Below, one piece after another: positions 1 through 6,033 of a DNA stretch of 6,666 bases (the stretch's first letter is position 1; every line of letters starts with the position of its first letter). The translations under genes were made by a program, and so were the position numbers. Source of the DNA: an uncultured bacterium (GTDB lineage: Bacteria > Patescibacteria > JAEDAM01 > Absconditabacterales > Absconditicoccaceae); contig CAIVDB010000119.1 of NCBI GenBank assembly GCA_903904545.1, forward strand, positions 1 through 6,666. The letters are read 5' to 3'. The notes under the pieces are model-generated. The model ran no database searches. It worked only from the letters and a program-made list of their open reading frames with translations, and was not told the origin of the DNA.

Positions 1-62
1 CTATGGAATTTTTAAATAAAAGAGGAGTATATAAAACACAGACGAGTGAATTGATGGATTAG
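1..62 (+). other. Open stretch in frame with the lytic transglycosylase gene, ended by TAG
   Basis: An ATG at 3-5 opens 19 codons in the same frame as the downstream transglycosylase gene and stops at TAG 60-62. The peptide (starting MEFLNKRGVY, ending SELMD) reads naturally into the following VGNFLGFDIS. This piece may therefore be an upstream part of the same protein interrupted by a nonsense mutation or sequence error, or the tail of a gene that begins outside the window. The other two forward frames stop at 13-15 and 17-19, so no other gene crosses the window edge on this strand. I cannot decide between these readings from this window. Confidence 0.35.
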
Positions 63-1322
63 GTTGGTAATTTTTTGTGATTTGATATTTCAAAACTTGG
101 TATTGAAGGATTTGGTACTTTATGATCTTTGCTTGGTATTTCTAGTCCAGCTAAGCTTCTTTGAAAGAGTAAATTAGCAAATTTTGTCTTGAGAATCATG
201 GGATTTGATGGTATAGAGTGATTACATAAGGATTATATTAGAAATAATATCGATAAACAACTCACAGATCCTGAGCAAAAGACGATAATTAAAGAGACGC
301 TAGCTAGCTTCAAGAAAGAAGAGAATGATCCAACAAAGGAATGAAATGTTGTTTCTGTATATAAATTAACAAAACTAGATAAAGAAACTCAAGCAAAACT
401 TCCTAAACAAAAAGAATTTATGGTTAGGTCATTGATGGCAGGAATCGCTGGCAGAGAAGTATTTCTTTCTCTCAAGGCATATAAAAATCTAGGAATTCGT
501 GTCCCTACAATAAAAGATGATGAGGGAAAAGAAACGATTGATAGAAAGTCTCAAATAGTTATTTCCCAGGCAGCTCTAGAAAAATATGTAGGAAAAGAAA
601 CACAACTCTTAGCAAAAAATAAGGAATTTATGAAAGAAATATCAGGTCCAGATCAATTTATGTTGGCACTGGCGGGAAATCTCGTCGCTGATCAGTATTT
701 TGTAGAAGGAGTCTGTTTAGGATTAGAAAATCCCTCAGATTATGGTGTAGAGACACCTGTACAAGATCCAGAGAACAAAGATGTCCCTAAAACATTGGTA
801 TTTGCTGATGAAATCAAAGAAAATAAAGAGGCTTTTTTGACTAAGGTACAACAAATAGCTCAAGAACTTAGTGTGGATTGAAGTAAGGTCGATCCTAATT
901 GGTTGATGCTTATTATGAAAAAAGAATCAGTAAGTTTTGATCCAACTATTCAAAATAAAAATACTCTCGCTACATGATTAATTCAATTTATGCCGGAAAC
1001 CGCTAAAGGACTTGGAACCACAGTACATCAACTTAAGGCTATGTCTAATGTAGATCAGCTCGATTATGTAAAGAAATACTATCAACAAAAGCAATTTACA
1101 GGGAAAATCAATAGTTATGGTGATTTATATTTGGCTACATTTTATCCTGTGGCTATGGGTAAATCAGAGAAATTTGTTTTGTGAGGGAAAGAGGTCGCTG
1201 ATCAAAATCCATGAATCAATCTCAATAAAGATGGTCAAATCACTAAAGCTGAATTTGATCAATATATCAAAAATACCATTAAAGAATCTGTTTCTTTGGA
1301 ATATCAGCAGAATTTTGCTTAA
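63..1322 (+). CDS. SLT-type lytic transglycosylase with EF-hand-like loop (code 25; 5' end unresolved)
   Basis: Open frame of 419 codons plus TAA when TGA is read as Gly (nine TGA codons, at 78, 123, 162, 219, 342, 879, 975, 1182 and 1212). The C-terminal third is a soluble-lytic-transglycosylase-like domain. It has the catalytic glutamate in WLMLIMKKES (codon 924-926), then ATGLIQFMPETAKGLG, matching the family's GLMQ and P-x-TA signatures, then SYGDLYLATFYP. Such enzymes cleave the MurNAc-GlcNAc bond of peptidoglycan outside the membrane. A canonical 12-residue EF-hand-type loop, NLNKDGQITKAE, follows at 1218-1253 and suggests calcium binding. The N-terminal two thirds are unrecognised and begin with a glycine- and leucine-rich stretch. 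No signal peptide is visible. The start is uncertain: TAG at 60-62 closes the frame, and the possible starts TTG 75, TTG 129, TTG 189 and ATG 198 all lack a convincing ribosome-binding site. The function of the catalytic domain is fairly sure; substrate and partner are not shown. mtgA follows 68 bases downstream on the same strand. Confidence 0.85.
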
Positions 1323-1390
1323 TATATTAATAGACTTTATTTTTCTTAGCAAAAAACTATACTTTTCTTGTTTATTTCTTCCTTTTTGCC

Positions 1391-2146
1391 GTGAAACAGA
1401 TATTTTTTTATATAAAGGATTTTTTCCGTCGTTACCGACCTAAGATACAAAAGTGGAGTAAAATCTGACTTTTGATTTTTTTCTGTGGAAGTATTTTTTT
1501 AGTAGGATGGTATAGGTTTGTTCGTCCTGTATTTACTCCTTTACAACTTATTAGAAGCGTCCAAAAAATGGCCCATTTAGAGTCTCCTCTTTGGACAAGA
1601 ACATGGGTTTCTATAGATAATATCTCTCCTTATGCTGTCTATGCAGTGATTGCTGGTGAGGATAATAAATTTGTTACTCATTTTGGATTTGATGTGCAAG
1701 CACTTCAAAATGCTATAGAATATAATCTCTCTCATAAGTGATCAACTGTTGGGTGAAGCACAATTACTCAACAAACAGCCAAAAATGTGTTTCTATGGCC
1801 AGGACGTGATATTATAAGAAAGTGATTTGAAGCATATTTCACCCTACTAATAGAATCAATGTGGTCTAAGGAAAGAATCATGGAGGTCTATCTCAATGTG
1901 ATCGAATTTGGTGATGGAATTTATGGGATCGAGGAAGCATCACAGTATTATTTCAATACCTCTGCCAAGAAATTGACAAGCTATCAGGCCTCGCTTCTTG
2001 CGGCAATATTACCTAATCCAAGATATTATCAAGAGCACTTACATACCTATTTGTTGCAAAAAAGAAAGAATGCTATTTCTTCGGGGATAAATAGGGTGAA
2101 AAACAATAAAGAAACTAGAGTTTTTGTGAAATCTTTGAAAAATTAA
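1391..2146 (+). CDS. mtgA: Monofunctional peptidoglycan glycosyltransferase (GT51)
   Basis: A 251-residue protein when its four TGA codons (1466, 1739, 1754, 1823) are read as Gly. Residues about 25-42 form a single N-terminal membrane anchor after a basic cytoplasmic tail. The GT51 motifs follow in order: [13 protein letters not shown] with catalytic Glu90, [12 protein letters not shown] (one of the GG pair is a TGA codon), [14 protein letters not shown], and [24 protein letters not shown]. The family polymerises lipid II into glycan strands at the outer face of the membrane. There is no transpeptidase domain, and the length fits MtgA rather than a class A PBP. The start is GTG 1391: a TAG at 1331-1333 closes the frame upstream, no other start codon lies between, and the anchor needs these residues. 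No Shine-Dalgarno sequence precedes it. It lies 68 bases after a lytic transglycosylase, so a synthetic and a degradative wall enzyme sit together, possibly co-transcribed. Confidence 0.93.
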
Positions 2147-2159
2147 ATTATAGTTTGTT

Positions 2160-2606
2160 TTATAATAATCATTCTTTGATCATTTGAATGGTAGACTTTC
2201 CTGTTTGTATTTTCATGATAATTTCTTTTTTGTTGTCTAAGAGATCATCAATTCTTTCTATTTGTTTGGGTCAGGTATTGTGTGGAATTTCGCTACGAGG
2301 AAAATAGCGAATATCTTTGGATTCTTCATTGAGTGTGAGTTTTCCACCTATTTTTTTACATTCAAAAGAAAACACAATGTCATTGGTAGTTGGTTTGTCG
2401 TATATGCCAATTAATCTCAATATTTCTACATTTAGTCCTGTTTCTTCTTTGACTTCACGAATTACTGCCTCTCGGGGAGACTCTCCATCTTCCACTCCAC
2501 CCCCAGGGAGATTCCGTAAGTCGTAGTCATTTCTTAAACATAAAAGAATACGATTTTTATCGTCTCTAATTATACCAAATGCCCCTATGGTAAATGCCTG
2601 TGCCAT
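2160..2606 (-). CDS. Nudix hydrolase
   Basis: A 148-residue protein reading leftward from ATG 2604-2606 to TAA 2160-2162, with two TGA codons (2271-2273 and 2169-2171) read as Gly. The Nudix box is complete: G36-x5-E42-x7-R50-E51-V-x-E54-E55-x-G57-L58, which binds the metal and carries the catalytic glutamates. LRNLPGGGVEDGES just before it is typical. Family members hydrolyse nucleoside diphosphates linked to another moiety; the substrate here cannot be read from sequence. Under the standard code the protein would stop after IPHNT, 111 residues in. With TGA = Gly it continues as a hydrophilic tail beginning GPKQIERIDD. AAGG lies three to four bases before the ATG, one of the few SD-like sequences in the window, though unusually close. 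It is the last gene of the minus-strand cluster, 14 bases after the membrane protein gene. Confidence 0.92.
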
Positions 2607-2620
2607 ACCCTTAGTTTTAT

Positions 2621-3523
2621 TTAAAAGAAATTATGAATCCATTTATATATCTTTGTTTCTTCTCGCCCTCTATTTCCTTGTTTTAGAATCTCTTGAGTGG
2701 CCTGAGTGGTATCGCTTTGGACTGTTGTCTTCGTTTGAAAGGGGATATTAATGATTTCTCTATACGCTATAAAATTTGCTCTTTTTTGTGTGTAGATTTG
2801 AGGAAATATCTTTTGTGCTGTATCCAGAAGAAATTGTTGAATTTGGATGCTGTATGGAGCATAAAAGAAAGAATTTCCTCGTTGTTTTTTGAAAAACACT
2901 CATTTCTCTTGTTCTTGTCTTTTTGTGAGCTCACTGCTTCAAAGCTCTTCTTTCTTTCAACTATATAGCACGAAAGAAATTGTCTTTTCTTGTCACTTGA
3001 GAATATGGGTAGCTATTTTTCCTTTGTTTATTTTTATTTCTGTTGGATTGGGATATATTCCTTGTATTTCTATGTTGCTTTGTGGAAATATTTGTACAAT
3101 ATTCCCATTTTTGCTTAAGAAAAATACTTGAATTTGATTTCCTGTATTTGTAGATACATATTGGAGGCTTGTTTTTTCTTCTATAAGTTCTTGTTCTTGT
3201 TGTCAGGTAATGATAGTTATCTTTTTGTCTAGCCTGTTTGTTTGTATGTGGACATATTCTTGTGATGAAGCTGTCGGACTTATGATGATTATTTTGTTCT
3301 TTTGTGTTTGAAAAAAATCTTGGATATTTGGACTTGTTCTATATGGTGGTATACTACTCAATAGCAGTGCATATAGTGTTATTATACTTAAAGGTATCCC
3401 TACTATATAACGAAATGGTAGACGAATATATATCGTTGCTCGTGTCATTCCACAGAGCAAAATTGTTGCCATAATTTCTATCGTTTTTATTGGTCATAGA
3501 GTAGAAAAATATTCCATATCCAT
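2621..3523 (-). CDS. Membrane-anchored protein of unknown function
   Basis: A 300-residue protein with six TGA codons read as Gly (lowest coordinates 2900, 2939, 2957, 2993, 3203 and 3494) and a TAA stop at 2621-2623. I do not recognise a family. A weakly hydrophobic segment at about residues 14-26 and a strong membrane segment at about 39-58 (YIVGIPLSIITLYALLL) place the N-terminus in the membrane. The rest, from about residue 62, is hydrophilic, rich in Gln, Lys, Ile and Thr, with alternating patterns suggesting beta strands around residues 110-200 and a basic tail. The start is ATG 3521-3523; ATG 3515-3517 is equally possible. Both follow a TAA at 3533-3535 and neither has an SD sequence. 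The gene lies 19 bases after the CutA-like gene and 14 before the Nudix gene, so one transcript is likely. An exported or surface role is inference from topology only. Confidence 0.8.
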
Positions 3524-3542
3524 GTAGAGAGATTAAAAAAAA

Positions 3543-3806
3543 TTATTGTATTTTTGCTTCTGGAGCTTGTTTTTTTATGAAGTTTTTGATTTTTTCTTCT
3601 TGTTCTGGGTCAGAAAATATTTGTAAAATTTTCTCTTCTTGTTTTTGAATTTTCCCTCCTACAAGAGTATATGACTTTACATAGTTTATCCTTAGGACTT
3701 CTTGTGCCATCCCTGACTTGAGGAGTCCTGTAACGAGTTGTCTTAGTTTTCTTCCGGTGTCTGGATATCTGTATTGAAGCATAGGTGTGATTAGTAATAA
3801 AAACAC
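3543..3806 (-). CDS. CutA-like protein
   Basis: An 87-residue protein with no in-frame TGA and a TAA stop at 3543-3545. It resembles CutA (divalent-cation tolerance family, small trimeric proteins). An N-terminal strand FLLLITP is followed by a helix carrying KLRQLVTGLLKSGMAQEV, comparable to the family's ARxLVEERLAACVN. Then come VKSYTLVGGKIQKQEEKILQI, comparable to the conserved SxYxWxGKIExxEEVLLxIKT, and a final helix EEKIKNFIKKQAPE, comparable to the region before HPYE. The family's Trp is Leu or Val here and the HPYE motif is degenerate, so the assignment is tentative and metal binding is not supported. The start is GTG 3804-3806: TAG at 3810-3812 closes the frame, and the first CutA strand would be lost if ATG 3780-3782 were used. 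First gene of the three-gene minus-strand cluster. Confidence 0.6.
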   Translation of the reverse strand: MFLLLITPMLQYRYPDTGRKLRQLVTGLLKSGMAQEVLRINYVKSYTLVGGKIQKQEEKILQIFSDPEQEEKIKNFIKKQAPEAKIQ

Positions 3807-3811
3807 GAGCT

Positions 3812-3839
3812 ATTCTAGCTATTTACTTTCTTTCTGCAA
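3812..3839 (-). promoter_or_regulatory. Promoter-like pair with dyad, giving a near-leaderless CutA-like mRNA
   Basis: On the minus strand TTGCAG (3834-3839) and TAGAAT (3812-3817) are 16 bases apart, a fair sigma70-type match. Only five bases separate the -10 from the GTG start of the CutA-like gene, so transcription would begin at or next to the start codon. The -10 is embedded in the dyad AGCTA-GAA-TAGCT (3808-3820), a possible operator. The element lies just outside the terminator of the upstream transcript. No experimental start is known. Confidence 0.4.
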
Positions 3840-3840
3840 T

Positions 3841-3879
3841 GAAAAAACAAAAAAGCTGACGTGTTTGGCCAACTCTTTT
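3841..3879 (-). terminator. Intrinsic terminator of the FecR-like gene transcript
   Basis: Read on the minus strand, AAAAGAGTTGGC (3868-3879) pairs with GTCAGCTTTTTT (3849-3860) around a seven-base loop. The stem is 12 pairs including G-U pairs and is followed by an interrupted U-tract, TTTTTTGTTTTTTC, running to 3841. Two internal pairs form only as G-U on the minus strand and become mismatches (C-A and A-C) on the plus strand, so the signal points leftward. It ends transcription coming from the FecR-like gene or the structured stretch behind it, before the CutA-like promoter. Confidence 0.75.
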
Positions 3880-3973
3880 CATCGTATAGGAATTTAAATG
3901 TCTCCTATAGACAAAGGCGACGTTAGACTTCTTATCGAAGTTTCTGCGTCTTATTTGTACTCTTTTATATTTC
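3841..3973 (-). ncRNA. Candidate structured 3' UTR or small RNA
   Basis: This stretch between the FecR-like stop codon and the terminator has three successive hairpins. GACG/CGTC (3919-3922 with 3947-3950) encloses ACTTC/GAAGT (3927-3931 with 3937-3941). TATAGGA/TCCTATA (3885-3891 with 3903-3909) has a palindromic ATTTAAAT in its loop. The third is the terminator stem. It is locally GC-richer than its surroundings. It could be a 3' UTR, a processed 3'-derived small RNA or an independent RNA. I found no match to tmRNA, SRP RNA, RNase P RNA or a tRNA, and only a poor upstream -10 (TATAAA, near 3965). The class is unknown. Confidence 0.35.
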
Positions 3974-5335
3974 TTATTGGAAAATAAGTGTGCTTGAGCG
4001 CTTTTTAAGTATTTCTTCTCGTGCTTTTGCTCCCTCGTTTGGGGCACTTCCAAATCCTGTCTTATTGATTTTGTCCAACCAAGCGTTGATAGTAAGGAGG
4101 TTGTGAAGATATTTTGGTGGTATTTCAAAGTCAGCTTCAATACTTTTTTGTAGTTTGGAGATTGCATCAGACAATTTTCCTGGATAGGATATTCCAAAAC
4201 TTGTATAGAGTTGTTGGATTTTGTTTTCTATCTTTCTGATAGATCCATCATATCTTGATTTATCTCCTTCAAGATATCCAATATAGGCTTCTGAAATATC
4301 ATCTAACAGAAAAGATCCGTTGAGTATTCAGCGAAGTTTGTTGTTTTGTTCTGGGGTGAGAATTTGTTTTGTATTGTCTATAAGTGTTGCTATGTTTTTG
4401 GATATGTTTTCAGTATTTTCAATTGTCTCTTCTTCGTTGCTTTTACTCAAAAGTGCCATAAATGACATAGGCGTATCTTCGTTACTTCATGATGTTTCTT
4501 GTACTTGCGTTTTGATGGTTGTATTGGTATTGAGTGCAAAAGTCTGACTAACGTTTCCCTTTTTGATTTCACTCGTAAATGTTTCTCGATCTTTGAAGAG
4601 TGTAATGTCGTTATTTTGTATTGCGAACACTTGTTTGTTGTTTATTTGAGTTTCTTTCTTGTTGCCATTTTTCGTCACGAGAAGGGGCGCGCCGTTATTT
4701 TTGATAATATGATTGTCTCCATTGTTTATAAATTGGAAGTTTACGGGTTTATTTTTGTCTGCTTGCTTGATCACCATATCATTTACTGCTAATTCTACAT
4801 TTTGTTGTGTAGCATTGCCCTCCATCTCTATGAAATCTCCATAAATGAGATTGATTCTATACTTGGTTTGATCTGTTTCAGAAATCTTTTGGAGTGTGAG
4901 TTTTGCTGGTCAAATAATCTTGGATTTAGTTCCACTATTTATTTCGAATACCATTTCAGATCCTTGTTTCAGAAGTATGCTATCTCCATTTCCTATATCT
5001 TGGGTTTGTATTATTTCTCATTGGTGTTCTATAGAAAAATTACCATCGAAATCGACTACTTTGGCAATATAATCTGCTTGAGCTACATTTTGGTTGGAAT
5101 CAATAGTAAATCGAGGGGAATCTGTTGATGTATTGAAAAAATATACTCCATAAGTTCCTACGATAAGGACGGCTGTCATGACAGTGTAGACAAAAGATTT
5201 TGCATACACAAAAGAGAACCTTTTGATAGGAGACCATTGGTTTTTCTTATACAAAAATTTCTGATAAAGTTCTAATTTGTCTATATCAGATAATTCTTGT
5301 TGTTTCTGTTCTTGAAAGAAGTCATTTAGTTTCAT
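3974..5335 (-). CDS. FecR-like domain single-pass membrane protein
   Basis: A 453-residue protein once four TGA codons (lowest coordinates 5018, 4910, 4487 and 4328) are read as Gly; the stop is TAA 3974-3976. A hydrophilic cytoplasmic N-terminus (about residues 1-46) precedes one membrane segment (about 47-67). Residues about 90-165 look like a FecR domain: VVDFDGNFSIEHQGEII, then GNGDSILLKQGSEMVFE and GPAKLTLQK, the usual run of short beta strands with a charged or polar switch. FecR-type proteins pass an envelope signal to an ECF sigma factor or act in other envelope roles. The remaining long region is Asn/Lys-rich, and its last 130 residues look helical (LTPEQNNKLRGILNG; DAISKLQKSIEADF). 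The N-terminus lacks an obvious anti-sigma zinc motif, and no sigma factor gene is in the window, so a regulatory role is only inferred. The start is ATG 5333-5335 without an SD sequence; the next gene on this strand begins 167 bases after its stop. Confidence 0.85.
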
Positions 5336-5353
5336 GGTATGCGGATTATTTAG

Positions 5354-5421
5354 AAATAAGTATCTTTACACTTGGGTATACGATCAAGTAGACAGATTGT
5401 GACAAAAAAGAGTACTTATTT
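5354..5421. repeat. Two inverted repeats over the FecR-like promoter
   Basis: The inner repeat ACTTG-N10-CAAGT (5370-5374 and 5385-5389) spans the spacer and the -35. The outer nine-base perfect repeat AAATAAGTA / TACTTATTT (5354-5362 and 5413-5421) overlaps the -10 on one side. Such placement is typical of a repressor or autoregulator operator; the binding protein is unknown. The ArsR-type protein encoded 300 bases away is one candidate, by proximity only. Confidence 0.4.
5359..5387 (-). promoter_or_regulatory. Promoter of the FecR-like gene
   Basis: On the minus strand TTGATC (5382-5387) and GATACT (5359-5364) are exactly 17 bases apart and point at the ATG at 5335, giving a short leader of about 16 bases. 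Four of six -10 bases and four of six -35 bases fit the sigma70 consensus. Confidence 0.45.
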
Positions 5422-5487
5422 GTTACTTAGAGTTGACATTAGTAGAAATTAGTATATTGGTTATTGGTGTATTGAATAGCTAAACAG

Positions 5488-5555
5488 TGGTTCAGGGCAG
5501 TTGAGCGTGAACGGAGTGAACTTTCAGCTACCGTTTGTCGCGAAGCGTGAAACCA
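5488..5555. other. GC-richer hairpin-forming intergenic element
   Basis: TGGTT (5488-5492) can pair with AACCA (5551-5555), enclosing two arms: GGCAGTTGA with TCAGCTACC (5496-5504 and 5524-5532, one mismatch and one G-T pair) and CGC-GAA-GCG near 5540-5547. GCGTGAA is repeated directly at 5505 and 5545. The composition stands out from the AT-rich surroundings. It may be a dispersed intergenic repeat or a structured RNA. Pairing is equally good on both strands, so the strand is undetermined. Confidence 0.3.
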
Positions 5556-5606
5556 TCCCTTCAATCTAAGCTCTAAGTTCTCTAATCTCTTCTCTTCAAG
5601 TTGTTC

Positions 5607-5634
5607 TTGCTTTTTTTATTGTAAATCATACATT
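5607..5634 (+). promoter_or_regulatory. Weak promoter-like pair before the ArsR-type gene
   Basis: TTGCTT (5607-5612) and TACATT (5629-5634) are 16 bases apart, about 35 bases before the ATG. Each hexamer fits the sigma70 consensus at only four or five positions, and AT-rich sequence gives many such pairs by chance. Confidence 0.25.
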
Positions 5635-5669
5635 GACGGTGAGGTTTTTTACTTCGTTTCTTCTTCCCT

Positions 5670-5927
5670 ATGATGGATGTTATCTTCAAAACATTATCTG
5701 ATCAAAATCGTAGAAGAATTATCCAATTATTGAAAGAAAAGGAAATGACGGTCTCAGAATTATTAACTCATTTTAGTATTTCTCAGGCATCATTGTCTCA
5801 TCATCTCAATATCCTCAAAAGGGCTAATCTAGTTTTGGATGAAAGAAGAGGGCAGTTTATTTTTTATACTCTTAATCAGCCAGTGTTTGAGGAGGCGGTT
5901 AATTTGATTTTGAATATGCTGGTATAG
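5670..5927 (+). CDS. ArsR-family winged-helix transcriptional regulator
   Basis: An 85-residue protein ending in TAG, with no in-frame TGA. The ArsR/SmtB fold is clear: VIFKTLSDQNRRRIIQLLKE at residues about 4-23, the turn helix MTVSELLTHFSIS, the recognition helix QASLSHHLNILKRANLV, and the beta wing ERRGQFIFYTLN, ending in a short helix. Such proteins bind operators as dimers and usually repress, often their own gene. The metal-sensing Cys box of ArsR (ELCVC) is absent and the protein contains no cysteine, so a thiol-metal sensor is unlikely; another signal or none must be used. The start is ATG 5670, with ATG 5673 just after it. No SD sequence is present. A repeat array and a cytidylate kinase follow on the same strand. 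Confidence 0.92.
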   Translation: MMDVIFKTLSDQNRRRIIQLLKEKEMTVSELLTHFSISQASLSHHLNILKRANLVLDERRGQFIFYTLNQPVFEEAVNLILNMLV

Positions 5928-5930
5928 AAT

Positions 5931-5993
5931 GAATTAAGAATTCAGAATGTAGAATTAAGAATTCAGAATGTAGAATTAAGAATTCAGAATGTT
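5931..5993 (+). repeat. Heptamer array, three 21-bp units
   Basis: Nine consecutive heptamers form three copies of the order GAATTAA, GAATTCA, GAATGTA; only the last base of the last copy differs (T for A). The array starts four bases after the ArsR-type stop codon and has no spacers, so it is a tandem repeat, not a CRISPR. The unit length is a multiple of three. Confidence 0.95.
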
Positions 5994-6033
5994 GGAGTCT
6001 TTTTGTATATATTTAATCGTAACTATGTGAAAT

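Larger units (their letters stand above)
5336..5669. other. Divergent intergenic region between the FecR-like and ArsR-type genes
   Basis: These 334 bases contain no gene in either code. From left to right they hold a promoter and inverted repeats for the FecR-like gene (5354-5421), then an AT-rich stretch with TTGACA at 5433 and TATATT at 5453 (spacing of 14, too short for a good promoter). Next come a GC-richer hairpin element (5488-5555), a pyrimidine-rich stretch with loosely repeated CTCTAA words (about 5566-5598), and a weak forward promoter-like pair (5607-5634). Confidence 0.6.

Noticed and set aside
1358..1363. TATACT as a -10 for mtgA
   Set aside because: No acceptable -35 lies 15-19 bases upstream, and co-transcription with the preceding gene is as likely.
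1117..1443. Plus-strand frame between the lytic transglycosylase and mtgA
   Set aside because: It overlaps the SLT domain and the mtgA start in a different frame and has no motif.
2147..2166. Bidirectional terminator between mtgA and the Nudix gene (ATTATA / TATAAT)
   Set aside because: The stem is only six A-T pairs with an eight-base loop and no proper U-tract, too weak to call in sequence this AT-rich.
3823..4197. Minus-strand reading frame whose basic end resembles a small ribosomal protein (RRRNFDKKSN)
   Set aside because: Most of it overlaps the FecR-like gene in another frame, the tail matches no ribosomal protein I know, and the tail region is explained by hairpins and a terminator.
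4320..5128. Several plus-strand open frames opposite the FecR-like gene
   Set aside because: They are hydrophobic, lack domains, and lie antisense to a gene with a recognisable domain in one continuous code-25 frame.
5433..5458. TTGACA / TATATT as a forward promoter
   Set aside because: The spacing is 14 bases, too short for a normal sigma70 promoter, and it lies more than 200 bases before the next gene.
5931..5993. CRISPR array
   Set aside because: The repeats are contiguous with no spacers and no cas gene is nearby.
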